Source of the DNA: Candidatus Avedoeria danica
GTDB lineage: Bacteria > Chloroflexota > Anaerolineae > Epilineales > Epilineaceae
Direction: 5' to 3'
DNA: 64,000 bases
Assembly: GCA_016703025.1 (NCBI GenBank)
Contig: JADJCV010000005.1
Location: 124,001 to 188,000, forward strand
Shown: positions 34,129 to 43,236 of the stretch, piece by piece
Layout: the number at the start of each line of letters is the position of its first letter
How positions within the stretch are numbered: position 1 is the stretch's first letter
Position numbers and translations under genes: made by a program
The notes under the pieces: generated by a model
Database searches by the model: none
Told to the model about the DNA's origin: nothing
Seen by the model: the letters and a program-made list of their open reading frames with translations, nothing else

Positions 34129-34770
34129 CTAAGCGTCCGGCGATCCCTGCCGATCGCCCTCCCCCCCCAAATGCCCCATCCGCTCCACCTTCGCCCGCAG
34201 ATACCCCGCGTTCTCCGCCGTCTCGAACCGCCCCATCGGCACGCGCTCCACGACGTCGAGGCCGTTCGCCTGGAGGCTCGCCACCTTGGCCGGGTTGTTC
34301 GTCAGCAGCCGGACCGAGCGGACGCCGAGCGCGTGCAGGATCGCCGCGGCCAGCGTGTAGTCGCGGTCGTCGGGGCCGTGGCCGAGGGCGAGGTTGGCGT
34401 CGACGGTGTCGAGACCCTCGTCCTGGAGGTTGTAGGCGCGCAGCTTGTCGGCCAGGCCGATGCCCCGGCCCTCCTGGCGCAGGTAGACGATCACGCCCCG
34501 GCCCTCCTCGGCCACGAGCGCGATCGCACGGTCCAGCTGCGGGCCGCAGTCGCAGCGCAGGGACCCGACGACCTCGCCGGTGAAGCACTCCGAGTGGACG
34601 CGCACAAGCACGGACTCGCCGTCGCCGATCTCGCCCGCGACGAGCGCCAGGTGCTCCTTGTCATCGACGTCGTTCGCATACAGGCGCAGCTGAAAGGCGC
34701 CGACGGCCGTCGGGATCCGGGCTTGCGTGACTTCGCGAACCGGAGGCAGCGGAATGGAACGATGCGTCAT
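34129..34770 (-). CDS. ribA: GTP cyclohydrolase II
   Basis: 213 residues from ATG 34770 (AGGTG upstream; a longer in-frame start is possible). Zinc ligands C62, C73 and C75 lie in SECFTGEVVGSLRCDCGPQL. The GTP-binding part YLRQEGRGIGLADKLRAY is followed by DTVDANLALGHGPDDRDY, then RSVRLLTNNPAKVASLQANG. All match RibA. It catalyses the first step of riboflavin synthesis, opening GTP to 2,5-diamino-6-ribosylamino-pyrimidinone phosphate with loss of formate and pyrophosphate. It stands alone, without fused DHBP synthase (RibB) and without other rib genes in the window. An imperfect hairpin and 12-bp repeats separate it from the upstream peptidase gene. Confidence 0.96.
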   Translation of the reverse strand: MTHRSIPLPPVREVTQARIPTAVGAFQLRLYANDVDDKEHLALVAGEIGDGESVLVRVHSECFTGEVVGSLRCDCGPQLDRAIALVAEEGRGVIVYLRQEGRGIGLADKLRAYNLQDEGLDTVDANLALGHGPDDRDYTLAAAILHALGVRSVRLLTNNPAKVASLQANGLDVVERVPMGRFETAENAGYLRAKVERMGHLGGEGDRQGSPDA

Positions 34771-34803
34771 GGCGACACCTGGCGCCTGCGAAGGCAGGCG
34801 CGC

Positions 34804-34820
34804 GGCGGCCAAAGGCCGCC
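34804..34820 (-). terminator. 7-bp GC hairpin between the M24 peptidase gene and ribA
   Basis: GGCGGCC-(3 nt)-GGCCGCC, without a T-tract. It could end the peptidase transcript before ribA. Confidence 0.4.
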
Positions 34821-34851
34821 CTCAGCGACGGCTTCAGCCGTTGATCCGGCC

Positions 34852-34899
34852 GATGTCCCGGCCGATGTCCCGGCCATTGCCCCGGCCGTTGACCCCGCC
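34852..34899. repeat. Four tandem 12-bp repeats, intergenic
   Basis: GATGTCCCGGCC twice, then ATTGCCCCGGCC and GTTGACCCCGCC, between the M24 peptidase stop (34936) and ribA. A partial unit precedes. Confidence 0.8.
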
Positions 34900-34935
34900 G
34901 TCATCCCGCCGCCGCATTCGCCCCCACGGCTCACC

Positions 34936-36048
34936 TCAGCCACCGACGACCAACAGCTCCCGCGACAGCGTCGTCAGCGTCTCCGAGCCGTCGGCCGTGA
35001 TCACGACGTCATCCTCGATCCGCACCCCGCCGATGCCCGGAATGTAGACGCCCGGCTCCACCGTGAACGTCATCCCCGGCGCCAGCGGCACGAGGCTGCC
35101 TTCGTTCATGTCGGGCTCCTCGTGGGTCTCGAGGCCGAGGCCGTGGCCGGTGCGGTGGATGAAGTACGCGCCCAGACCCGCGTCGACGATGGCCTTGCGG
35201 GCCGCCCGGTCCACATCCTGCCCCGACCCCCCCGGCCGCGCCGCCGCCCGCCCGGCCTCGTTGGCCGCACGCACCGCGTCGTACGCCGCGACGAGCCGCG
35301 GGTCCGGCTCGGCGCCGGCGATCACGACGCAGCGCGTCAGGTCGGACGCGTAGCCGTCGACCGTCGCGCCCCAGTCGATCGTCACGACGTCGCCCGCGGC
35401 CAGCATCCGCGTCCCGGCGCCGGCATGCGGGTTCGCGCCGTTCGGGCCGCTGGCGATGATCGGCTGGAACGGCAGCTCGCCCGAGCCGGCGTTCAGCGTC
35501 TGGACCATCAGCTCGGCGGCGACCTCCTTCTCCGTCACGCCCGGGCGGATGAACTCGAGCGTCGCCGCGAACGCCGCCTCGGCCACGCCGACCGCTTGGC
35601 GCATCGCGTCGAGCTCGTCGTCGTCCTTGGCCATCCGCAGCGTCGCAAACACCGCATCGCCGTTCAATGCCGCCGGGGCATGGCCCGACCCGGCGAGCAG
35701 ATCGAGCTCGAGGAAGCGGATCCGGCGTCCTTCGATACCCAGCTTCTTTCCGCCCAGCTCGAGCGATGCCGCCGCGGCCGCGATCCCCGTCGCCGGCCCA
35801 TCCGCATCCGGCCACGGGAAGAGTGCGGCGTCGAACGGCAGCGAGAGCGCCTTCGTCTCTTCGAGCGCCGGCACAACGAACGCGCACCGGCCGTGGCGCG
35901 GCACGAAGAGGATCGTCGCCCGCTCGCTCAGATGGAAGTGGAGGCCGGTCAGGTAGACCAAGTTCGGTCCGGGCACGACGGCGATCGCGTCGAGCCCGGC
36001 CGCGCCGATGGCCTCGCGGAGCTGCGCCAGGCGCTCGGTATGCTGCAT
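34936..36048 (-). CDS. M24 family metallopeptidase (Xaa-Pro aminopeptidase/PepQ-like)
   Basis: 370 residues from ATG 36048, overlapping the M1 gene stop as TGATG. N-terminal creatinase-like domain (1-150), then the pita-bread catalytic domain. All five metal ligands are present in order: D225 (TIDWGA), D236 (ASDLTR), H302 (HRTGHGLGLETHEEP), E331 (TVEPGVYIP) and E345 (VRIEDDV). It removes N-terminal residues next to proline, or splits X-Pro dipeptides, using two Mn or Co ions in the cytoplasm. Coupling to the M1 aminopeptidase suggests joint terminal breakdown of peptides. Length is typical of PepQ-type enzymes. Confidence 0.93.
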   Translation of the reverse strand: MQHTERLAQLREAIGAAGLDAIAVVPGPNLVYLTGLHFHLSERATILFVPRHGRCAFVVPALEETKALSLPFDAALFPWPDADGPATGIAAAAASLELGGKKLGIEGRRIRFLELDLLAGSGHAPAALNGDAVFATLRMAKDDDELDAMRQAVGVAEAAFAATLEFIRPGVTEKEVAAELMVQTLNAGSGELPFQPIIASGPNGANPHAGAGTRMLAAGDVVTIDWGATVDGYASDLTRCVVIAGAEPDPRLVAAYDAVRAANEAGRAAARPGGSGQDVDRAARKAIVDAGLGAYFIHRTGHGLGLETHEEPDMNEGSLVPLAPGMTFTVEPGVYIPGIGGVRIEDDVVITADGSETLTTLSRELLVVGG

Positions 36049-38864
36049 CAGCGTTCCCCTTCGACGGTGAATTGATCGTCCGCCGTCGGGCTCGCCGTTG
36101 GGCTCGCTGTCAGGCTGTCTGTCAGGCTCGCCGTTGTCTCCGAGTCCTTTCGCACCCTCTTGACATCCTTGTCGTGTTTGTCGCGCTTACCGGCCTTGCG
36201 GCGCCTGCCGCCCTTGCCGCCCGCCGTCGCCGAGCCCGCTTCCGCGACGACCGGCGATGTTTTCGCCTCGAGCCCCTCGACGGTATCGCGCATCTTGCGC
36301 ACCTCGTCCCGCAGCCCCTCGAGCTGCTTCTCGAGGCCCGCCACCTTCTCATCGCCGCCGGCGCGGGCCTGGCGGAGGAGACGGTCGACGACGAAGTGGT
36401 CCTGCGCCGGCTGCGTCTTGCGGAAGCGCTCGATCGCGCCCGAGCCCGCGCCGAGCGTCGCCAAGCCGCGCACCGCGGCATTCCGAACGCGTTCGTTCGG
36501 ATCGCGCAGCAGGTCCTCGAGGCGCTCGACCGTCGCCGTCCGCTCCCGGCTGTCGCGCGGGCGCGTGGCGGCCCACTCGGCCAACGCGGGCACGGCGTGG
36601 AACCGCGCGTCCTCGGGCGTCGCGCCGACGTGCGTGGCCGCCAGGAGCGGGGCGTAAGCCGCGTCCGTGCGCGTCATCGCCAGGCCGGCGAGCGCGCCGC
36701 CCTGGGTGTGGCCGGCGTAGCGTGCCGCGGCGGCGCCGGCGAGCAGCACGTCGAGCGGCGCAGCATCCCGCTGGGCACCGAGCGCGCGGTAGGCGGCGGC
36801 GGCGGCGAGGTGGGGCAGGCCGCTGGCCAGGCGGTCGGCGACGGCCTTGGCGAGGCCGGCATCCCGGTAGCCGGCGGCAGCGGCCATCACGGCGGCCTGG
36901 ACCCGCGGATCGGCTTCGGTGGCCACGATCCGGGCGAGCGCCGCGATCGCCGCATCCGTGCCGGCCCTGCCGAGCGCGCCGGCCCACTCGACGCGCACGC
37001 CCCAGAACGGTTCGCTTCCGTACGCGGCGGCAACGGCCTCGACGTTTGCGCGCTTGCCGGTCGCGCAGAGCTCGCGGCCGGCCAGGATCCGGCCGATGAC
37101 GTCGCTCGCCCCGGTGAGCTGGGTGCGGAGAAGCGCGTCGCCGGGCGTGAAGCTGAGCTTGTGGAGGACGGTGCAGCCCGGATCGAAGCGGACGATCTCC
37201 GGCGCCTTGGCCATCGGCACGACGACGGTGTGGCGGGCCTCGGAGAGCTTCACCGGCGCGGTGTGGTGCACCCCGTCGATCGTCCAGCCGACGGCCGTCG
37301 AGAGGGTGAAGACGGGCACTGCCGGCGCGGCGTCGACAGCCGTGGACGACGCGCCCGCGGATGCGGTTGCCGACGCGGCCGACCCCGCCTTGGCCGTGCC
37401 GGAGGCCTGGGTCTGCTCGATCGTGAACGTGCCCTGACCCTTGTCGGCGTCGTGGCTGAACGTGACCTTGATGTCCGGGTAGCCGGGACTGTGAAACCAC
37501 TGATCGAAGAACAGCCCGAGGCTCCGGCCCGAGACCGCCTCGAGCGCGCGGCGGAAGTCATCCGTCTCGACGACGCCGCCGACGTGCTGCCGGACATAGG
37601 CTTGCACGCCCTCCCAGAACAGCGCGTCGCCCAGCTCATGGCGCAGGGTGTGGAGCCGGCACGCCCCGCCGGGGTAGAGATGGCGGTCGTACATCTGCCA
37701 GGAGCTGTTGAACGTCCGCGCCACGAGCGGGCGCTGGTAGCGGTTGTCCGCCTCGTCCAGATAGGCCTGCGCATCGCGCCAGAACTGGTAGCGACCCTCG
37801 TCGGCGCCGGCCACGTCGTCGAACCAGACCTGCTCGATGTATGTGGCCCAGGATTCCTTCAACCAGGCGTGGGCAAAGTCGCGGCAGACGATCGCATCGC
37901 CGAACCAGGCGTGGGCCATCTCGTGGACGTTGACGTCGTCGACGTTGCGCGTCAGCTCGAGGGCCAGGGTCTCGTCGAGGACGTAGCGGCCGTCCCAGGT
38001 GACGAGCGAGATGTTCTCCATCGCCCCGCCGATCCCGGGCAGCGCGATCTGGAAGTACTTCGGGAACGGGTACGGCGTGCCGAGGCGGCCGTTCAGCCAG
38101 CGCAGCATCGCCCCGGTCCGGCCGAACGAACGTCGCAGGTCATCGGGCGTGGCCGGCGCGGTGCCGAAGTAGGCGATGGGCACACCGTCGACCTCGCCGT
38201 CGTCGCAGCGCACGAAGTCGCCGATCGCGAAACAGAGCAGGTAGCTCGGGCACGGGAAGTCGAGCCGCCAGTGGGCCGACTTCGTCCCGTCGCCGTTGTC
38301 CGTCTCGCCGACGAGCGCGCCGTTCGCCAGGATCGTGAAGCGCGCGTCGGCCCGCAGGCGGATGTCGAGCCGCGTACGCGCGTTCGGCAGGTCGACGCAC
38401 GGCAGCCAGTAGCGGGCGCGCTCGGTCTCGTGATCGGAGACGACGAAGGTCGCGGCGTCGGGCACCGCGTCCGTCGGGCGGCTGAAGAAGAGGCCGGCGA
38501 TCGGCCGCGCCACGCGATAGGCCACCGCAACCCGCCGCGTCTCGCCCCGCGCCACGCCCTCGGGCCAACGAACGGTGATCACCGCGCCGTCGTACGACGA
38601 CGTCAGCGGATGGCCGTCGGGATCGCGCACGACGACGCCGTCCAGGTCGACGGCGTGCAGCGTCAGCTCGGACGCACCGTCGTGGCGGCTGCGGACCGTC
38701 GTCGTCGCCGTGCCGCTCACGGCCTCGCCGAGCACGTCGACACTCAGATCGAGCGCCAGGTGGACGGGCTCAAGTTCGAGGTCGGGCGGGAAGTGCTTGG
38801 CGGCGCCGGGCAGCGTGAAGCCGTCGGCATGCAGGGAGCAGGCATGGGTGTCGTTGGGCATCAC
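36048..38864 (-). CDS. M1 family zinc aminopeptidase with C-terminal HEAT-like repeats
   Basis: 938 residues from ATG 38864. The M1 beta-barrel domain comes first (1-200), then the exopeptidase motif GGAMENIS (279-286). The zinc site H314-E315-M-A-H318 in VNVHEMAHAWFGD follows, with the third ligand E337 in WLKESWATY; all intact. Residues about 430-520 form a beta domain interrupted by an Ala/Ser-rich stretch (TAKAGSAASATASAGASSTA). The rest is helical HEAT-like repeats, ending with a predicted coiled coil (KVAGLEKQLEGLRDEVRKMR) and a Lys/Arg-rich tail. It removes N-terminal residues from peptides. No signal peptide, so cytoplasmic. The gene is coupled to the M24 peptidase and has a TATAAT box upstream. 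Confidence 0.94.
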   Translation of the reverse strand: MMPNDTHACSLHADGFTLPGAAKHFPPDLELEPVHLALDLSVDVLGEAVSGTATTTVRSRHDGASELTLHAVDLDGVVVRDPDGHPLTSSYDGAVITVRWPEGVARGETRRVAVAYRVARPIAGLFFSRPTDAVPDAATFVVSDHETERARYWLPCVDLPNARTRLDIRLRADARFTILANGALVGETDNGDGTKSAHWRLDFPCPSYLLCFAIGDFVRCDDGEVDGVPIAYFGTAPATPDDLRRSFGRTGAMLRWLNGRLGTPYPFPKYFQIALPGIGGAMENISLVTWDGRYVLDETLALELTRNVDDVNVHEMAHAWFGDAIVCRDFAHAWLKESWATYIEQVWFDDVAGADEGRYQFWRDAQAYLDEADNRYQRPLVARTFNSSWQMYDRHLYPGGACRLHTLRHELGDALFWEGVQAYVRQHVGGVVETDDFRRALEAVSGRSLGLFFDQWFHSPGYPDIKVTFSHDADKGQGTFTIEQTQASGTAKAGSAASATASAGASSTAVDAAPAVPVFTLSTAVGWTIDGVHHTAPVKLSEARHTVVVPMAKAPEIVRFDPGCTVLHKLSFTPGDALLRTQLTGASDVIGRILAGRELCATGKRANVEAVAAAYGSEPFWGVRVEWAGALGRAGTDAAIAALARIVATEADPRVQAAVMAAAAGYRDAGLAKAVADRLASGLPHLAAAAAYRALGAQRDAAPLDVLLAGAAAARYAGHTQGGALAGLAMTRTDAAYAPLLAATHVGATPEDARFHAVPALAEWAATRPRDSRERTATVERLEDLLRDPNERVRNAAVRGLATLGAGSGAIERFRKTQPAQDHFVVDRLLRQARAGGDEKVAGLEKQLEGLRDEVRKMRDTVEGLEAKTSPVVAEAGSATAGGKGGRRRKAGKRDKHDKDVKRVRKDSETTASLTDSLTASPTASPTADDQFTVEGER

Positions 38865-38896
38865 GGGACTCCGGCGAATGGGGGCGCGAATGCGAC

Positions 38897-38919
38897 ATTA
38901 TAGGGGACGGGTGCCCGTC
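38897..38919 (-). promoter_or_regulatory. TATAAT promoter with adjacent palindrome for the M1-M24 operon
   Basis: TATAAT on the minus strand (38897-38902). The 17-base stretch upstream ends in the perfect palindrome GACGGG-TG-CCCGTC (38906-38919). The -35 position (CTATCC) is poor, so control through the palindrome is plausible. Confidence 0.45.
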
Positions 38920-38963
38920 GGATAGCGGACGGGTTTCCGCCGCAGAGACACCCCCGCCGCACG

Positions 38964-39890
38964 TCAGGCCTTGAGCCACCCCCCGCGCAGTCGCGACCGC
39001 CAGAGCTCCCACTCCGCCTGCGCCAGCGCGCGTCCGACCGGACGCGGATCCTGTTCGGCGTGGTGTTCGTCGAAATCACCCGGCAGCGCGCCGAGATCGA
39101 ACAGGGCGACCTCGCGCCGTGCCCGATCGCCCATCCGCACCGCCATCACCGCCGCGCCGATCCCGGCGCTGACGTAGACCGCGCCCGGGAAGCGCCGGCC
39201 CCAACGGTCGCCGTACAGACCGTGGATGTAGCGGTGGCCGCCCAGCCCTGCCAGGAAGAGCTCGTTCATCCGCCCGACCGCCACCTGGCCGGAATGCGTG
39301 TGGCCCGACAGCACCAGGCTGACGCCGTGCTCCCATAGCGCGTCGGCTTCGTGCGGTACGTGGCTCAGGCCGATCGTCGGCAGGCCGGATGCGACGTCGC
39401 GCACCGCATGCTCGACATCGGCATGCCCCGTCCGGCCGTCGTCGACGCCCACGATCTGCAACCGCTGCCCGCCGATCTCGATGACGCGCGTCTCGTTGAC
39501 CAACACGTCGACGCCGGCGCCTTCCAGCGCCCGCCGCACGGCCGGTGCGCCGCACCAATGGTCGTGGTTGCCGAGGACGCCGACCATCGGCGCCGCCACG
39601 CGGCGCAGCGCATCGTGCAGCTCGTCCAGGTGCTCCAAGCTGTGGCAGACGTAGTCGCCGGTCAGGAACACGAGGTCCGGCTCCGCCGCGTTGACCGCCT
39701 CGATCGCCGCCAGCTGTGCGGCGTGCGGCGTCACCGTCCCAACGTGCAGGTCCGTCAGGTGGGCGATGCGCAGCGGCCGATCCAGCGTTTCGGCCAGCGC
39801 CCGCGAGCCGGCGAAGCGGCGCACGGCGATCCGCTGGCCGATGCGGTCGAGGCGGCGGCGGCGCACGGCGCCCCATGGTTGTTCGCTCAC
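38964..39890 (-). CDS. Calcineurin-like metallophosphoesterase (YaeI/YkuE-like)
   Basis: 308 residues from GTG 39890 (GAGGA upstream). Complete metal-site motifs: D47-x-H49 in AHLTDLHVG, GD79 in FLTGDYV, GNHD (N108, H109) in VLGNHDHW, H177/H180 in GLSHVPHE, and GH197-x-H199 in LSGHTHSGQ. There is no membrane anchor, unlike many YkuE proteins; the N-terminus is Arg-rich. It hydrolyses phosphodiesters or phosphomonoesters, and relatives act on UDP-diacylglucosamine or other lipid-linked substrates. Its substrate cannot be told. It lies just upstream of the M1-M24 pair, which has its own promoter. Confidence 0.93.
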   Translation of the reverse strand: MSEQPWGAVRRRRLDRIGQRIAVRRFAGSRALAETLDRPLRIAHLTDLHVGTVTPHAAQLAAIEAVNAAEPDLVFLTGDYVCHSLEHLDELHDALRRVAAPMVGVLGNHDHWCGAPAVRRALEGAGVDVLVNETRVIEIGGQRLQIVGVDDGRTGHADVEHAVRDVASGLPTIGLSHVPHEADALWEHGVSLVLSGHTHSGQVAVGRMNELFLAGLGGHRYIHGLYGDRWGRRFPGAVYVSAGIGAAVMAVRMGDRARREVALFDLGALPGDFDEHHAEQDPRPVGRALAQAEWELWRSRLRGGWLKA

Positions 39891-40105
39891 GTCATTTCCT
39901 CGTCATCCAACGCCCGCAGGCGGGGCGATCACATGTGGGTTGCGGCAATCGGGAGTCGGAGTCGACCCGGACGCGGATGCCGCCCAGGGACGAGGATAGC
40001 GCCTTCGTGTTAGCGGCGCGTTACCGAACGAGCGCGGTTGCGTTAGCGCGAGGCGAGAATGTGCGCCGCGGTCGATCGGCGAAGCGGCAGGGAACCGGTC
40101 GAGCG

Positions 40106-40169
40106 TCACACGAACACCCACAACGGCGACAACACCGCCTCCGTCGCCCGGGCCGCCCACGGCCGCGCC
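40106..40169 (-). repeat. 64-bp copy of the 3' end of the cardiolipin synthase gene
   Basis: Matches 45795-45858 at 62 of 64 positions. The other copy encodes the last 20 codons (ARPWAARATEAVLSPLWVFV) and the stop of the cardiolipin synthase on the minus strand. Here the same peptide end is readable but no synthase body is attached. Confidence 0.85.
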
Positions 40170-40534
40170 AACGCCACCACGCTCCTGCAGGAGGTGCCGC
40201 CGGTCCCCGGCCTCGTGGAGGTGACCGACCTCGCGGAGGGATCCCGGACCTGAAGTTCGGAACGAACCCGGACGGCGCGCCGCGCTTCGTCCTGAAGGGC
40301 GGGCTGACTCTCTCGCGGATCGTCGGGTTGCCGGTGACGTTCGTCGCGGTCTCGCAGGGCTGGGGCCTTGACCTGTCCTCGTACCTGACGGGCGAAGCAG
40401 CGATCGCGGGCCTCTGGGCGATCTACTCGTCCGTCTCGAACATCGTCCGCAACGCGATCGTCGGGTCGGGCGGTGGGGGTGCGGAGGCGGTGGTCCGCGA
40501 GCTCGCCAAGCGGGGGACGTTACGCGGGCCGTAG
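40170..40534 (+). pseudogene. Frame-shifted fragment of a small membrane protein
   Basis: Two adjoining plus-strand frames read like one protein: TTLLQEVPPVPGLVEVTDLA, then, after a shift near 40238, IPDLKFGTNPDGAPRFVLKG. A hydrophobic stretch GEAAIAGLWAIYSSVSNIVR and a Gly-rich end follow. The single hydrophobic segment and Lys/Arg end recall phage holin or lysis-associated tails, which is a guess. No start or ribosome site for the second part. The remaining 39891-40105 and 40535-40686 hold nothing I can support. Confidence 0.35.
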
Positions 40535-40686
40535 TTCTCACGCGCTCCCGACGATGGGATGCACGCCCCCGGTCGGCTTCGGCTGGCCGGTGGCGGTTGG
40601 CGTGAGACCGGATGTCCCGGTCGACCGAGCAGATCCTGGGCTGTACCATCACGCCATCGAACGTCACTCGGTGAGGAGACTCGGCT

Positions 40687-41112
40687 ATGGCGCCTTGGTT
40701 CTGGTATGCAGTTGTAGCGGCAGGGCTCTACGGCGCGCATCAGATCTTCACGCGGCTGGCGGCCGATCACATCGGCGACGGACTCGGAGGCTTCGTCGTC
40801 GAGGGCGTCGCCGCTCTCACGATTCTCGCGTACCTCGCCGGTCTGTGGATGACTGGACACTGGGAGCAGAAGTTCTCGGCGGTCGGCTTCCGGTACTCAG
40901 CCCTAACGGGCGTGTGTGTGGGTGCAGGCACCGTGGCGTTCTTCCTACTCTTCCAGAAGGGGGGTCCGCTCTCGGCCGTGCCCGCCATTCTGGCCGGCGG
41001 AGCGGCCATCATGGCGATTGCGGGCGTCGCGTTCTTCAACGAGACCTTGTCATGGGAGCGCGGGCTGGGAATCGCCCTTGCGATCGCGGGACTCTTCCTG
41101 CTCCGAAAGTAG
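40687..41112 (+). CDS. Small EamA-like (DMT superfamily) transporter
   Basis: 141 residues from ATG 40687 (GAGGAG upstream). Five membrane helices, one EamA unit. The start WFWYAVVAAGLYGAHQIFTR and end FFNETLSWERGLGIALAIAG LFLLRK match the compact 'EamA family transporter' type of about 140 residues. These act as dimers in the drug/metabolite transporter superfamily. The conserved FxE-x-L-x-W-x-x-xxGxxLxxxGxxLL signature before the last helix is clear. Substrate unknown. It is monocistronic and sits inside the accessory zone between decayed fragments. Confidence 0.85.
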   Translation: MAPWFWYAVVAAGLYGAHQIFTRLAADHIGDGLGGFVVEGVAALTILAYLAGLWMTGHWEQKFSAVGFRYSALTGVCVGAGTVAFFLLFQKGGPLSAVPAILAGGAAIMAIAGVAFFNETLSWERGLGIALAIAGLFLLRK

Positions 41113-41264
41113 TGCAGATGGCTGCGCTCCCCACCGCCGACAGGGTTGTCATGGAGCGACCACGGGACGCGAGGCCACGTCAGGCTTCGGCCGGCGGGGG
41201 CTCGTTGTCGCGCTCGACGCTACGACGAGCGGGGTCGGTGGCACACGCATGCCGTCTCTCGTCC

Positions 41265-41293
41265 TTGGAGTGGAGGGGGGCATATCTTACGAT
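41265..41293 (+). promoter_or_regulatory. Promoter for the YibE/F-like gene
   Basis: TTGGAG (41265-41270), 17-base spacer, TACGAT (41288-41293). The leader would be about 37 nt and contain the ribosome site AGGAG before ATG 41337. Confidence 0.55.
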
Positions 41294-41336
41294 TGCACCG
41301 TGCCTCGGCCGCGCTGACGACGTCAGGAGCTAGCCC

Positions 41337-42509
41337 ATGATACGCATGCCGCGGACTGGTCATGGCTTGCTCGTGCTGCTCGCAGCCCTAGCAGTGAGTG
41401 GCGTCCGTACCGCTGCAAGGGTGCGAGCACAGGAGGCCGGCAACATTCGCTCGGCGGAGGCCGTCGTCACAGACATCGTCGACCAAGGGGAGCGCGAGGC
41501 GGTCGGCGAAGCGATAGTCTTCCAGACCCTCCGGCTTCGGTACGTCGATGGTCCCCGCAGCGGCCAGACGGTGAACGTGACCACCCAGGATACCGCCAGC
41601 GCCGGCACCCGCCTCTACGCCGTTGGGGACCACGTGATGCTTGCTGAGCAAAGCGGCGTGCCCGCCGACGCCACGTACTTCATCGAGGACCGCGTTCGCC
41701 GCACGCCGTTGGCGGGCCTACTGGCCGTCTTCGTGGCAGTGGTCCTTGTCGTCGCCCGGCGGCGTGGGCTCGCCTCGCTGCTGTCCCTGGTCCTGTCCTT
41801 TGCCGCCATATTCCTCTTCATGCTACCTCTGATCGCGTCCGGCAACGACCCGATCGTGGTGGCGATCGTCACATCGCTGTTCATCATCCCGAGCACGTAT
41901 TACCTGTCCCATGGGCTCAACCGGAAGACACACGCGGCGGTCGTCGGCACGCTGGTGGCGCTGCTCATCACTGGCTTACTGGCGGTGGTGGCCGTCGACG
42001 CCGCAGCCATCAGCGGCTATGCCTCCGAAGAGGCGTCGTACGTGCAAAACCTTCGGCCTGGGATTGTGAACATTCGCGGGCTCTTGCTGGCGAGCATCCT
42101 CATCGGGCTCTCGGGCATCCTGGACGACATCACGATCTCCCAGGCGGCGATTGTGGCGCAACTGCGCTCCGCGGCCGCCGACATGAGCGTGCGCGAGGTT
42201 TACGGCCGAGCGATGGACGTCGGGCGCGACCACATCGCCTCGCTGGTCAACACCCTGATCCTGGTCTACGCCAGCTCTGCCCTGCCGCTGTTGCTGCTGT
42301 TCCGTTACGGCGACGTGCCGTGGCGGGACGTCGTGAACTTCGAGGTGGTCGCCGAGGAGATCGTGCGTACGCTCGTCGCCAGCATCGGCCTCGTCCTCGC
42401 GGTCCCCGTGACAACCCTGATCGCCTGCCTCATGCTCCGCTCCGGCGACGCTGTCGATCAGGACCAACAACACGTCCACGTCCCAGGCCCACACAGCCAC
42501 GTGGATTGA
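41337..42509 (+). CDS. YibE/F-like integral membrane protein
   Basis: 390 residues from ATG 41337 (CAGGAG seven bases upstream). A signal-anchor is followed by an external beta domain (residues 35-115; ATYFIEDRVRRTPL at its end). Seven or so membrane helices follow with family sentences RRRGLASLLSLVLSFAAIFL and LPLIASGNDPIVVAIVTSLF. GLLLASILIGLSGILDDITI SQAAIV and HIASLVNTLILVYASSALPL also match. The GxSGxxDDxxxSQ part is characteristic of YibE/F proteins, whose function is unknown; some are thought to be transporters. The C-terminal tail DQDQQHVHVPGPHSHVD is His-rich and could bind metal. Confidence 0.88.
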   Translation: MIRMPRTGHGLLVLLAALAVSGVRTAARVRAQEAGNIRSAEAVVTDIVDQGEREAVGEAIVFQTLRLRYVDGPRSGQTVNVTTQDTASAGTRLYAVGDHVMLAEQSGVPADATYFIEDRVRRTPLAGLLAVFVAVVLVVARRRGLASLLSLVLSFAAIFLFMLPLIASGNDPIVVAIVTSLFIIPSTYYLSHGLNRKTHAAVVGTLVALLITGLLAVVAVDAAAISGYASEEASYVQNLRPGIVNIRGLLLASILIGLSGILDDITISQAAIVAQLRSAAADMSVREVYGRAMDVGRDHIASLVNTLILVYASSALPLLLLFRYGDVPWRDVVNFEVVAEEIVRTLVASIGLVLAVPVTTLIACLMLRSGDAVDQDQQHVHVPGPHSHVD

Positions 42510-42545
42510 AGCGGAAGTGCCAACACCATCCCCGCGGCGCGCCTG

Positions 42546-43109
42546 TCAGGCCTCGGCCTGAGTCCGTTCCTTCTTCTCTCGCCCCTCGAACATCCGTTGG
42601 AACCATCCTCTCCCCATCCGCGCCCGCGCTGCCGCCGACGGCTCGCCCGGGTCGTCCCCGTTGAGCATCGTTCCGCAAGCCCGGCATTTCGGCAGCTTCA
42701 ACGTCTCCTTCGATGTCACTTGGTCCGCCGGCACCAGACTCCGCTGCTTGGCCGTGTATCCCTTATGGCCACCTCGCGCCCGTCCCTATGACTTGCCGCG
42801 CCCTCGCAGCGGAACTCTTGTCCGGTCGCTCGACGGCGGCTTCGACGAGTTCCGCGAGTTCGTCCCCAATCGTGCCGCCAGCTCACTTTACTGCGCCTGC
42901 AGGTTCGCGCCGAGCGTCACCAATCCAGTGACTCGGGTCTCCAGCGCCGCGTTCGCCGCCCGCAACTCGCCGTTCTCGGCACGGAGTTGCTCCAGCTCGC
43001 GGCGCAGCCGGGCACCATCTGCTTCGCGTGCCCGCAGCTCAGACCGCGGCACGACCACCATGTTCCCGCTCATGCGGCCGACGGTACTTTTCAGGCGGCT
43101 TCTACGCAA
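42546..43109 (-). pseudogene. Broken IS66-family transposase (N-terminal part only)
   Basis: Read 43109 to 42546 on the minus strand. First a leucine-zipper coil (RRELEQLRAENGELRAANAA), then an in-frame TAA. The same frame continues as SELAARLGTNSRNSSKPPSS then DRPDK, the IS66 transposase landmark. A frameshift near 42780 leads to GARGGHKGYTAKQRSLVPAD. This runs into the zinc-finger CRACGTMLNGDDPGEP of the zf-IS66 domain, after which the sequence departs from the family and stops. The DDE catalytic domain is missing and no IS ends are seen. So it is a decayed remnant with at least one stop, one shift and a large deletion. Confidence 0.75.
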
Positions 43110-43236
43110 CCCCGCCCGTCAGCCGCTGACGACCCGGCCCGTGAACGGATACGGGCGGACTGCAGGCGGAGAGCGAGGTGGCGAGGAGTGTGGAGATCAG
43201 GGCGGTGGCAGTGCGGAGCACGCAACGTATCGGCAT

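Noticed and set aside
35667..38903. A 1078-codon plus-strand frame opposite the M1 peptidase
   Set aside because: The minus strand has intact GGAMEN, HEMAH and E337; the plus frame shows only compositional bias.
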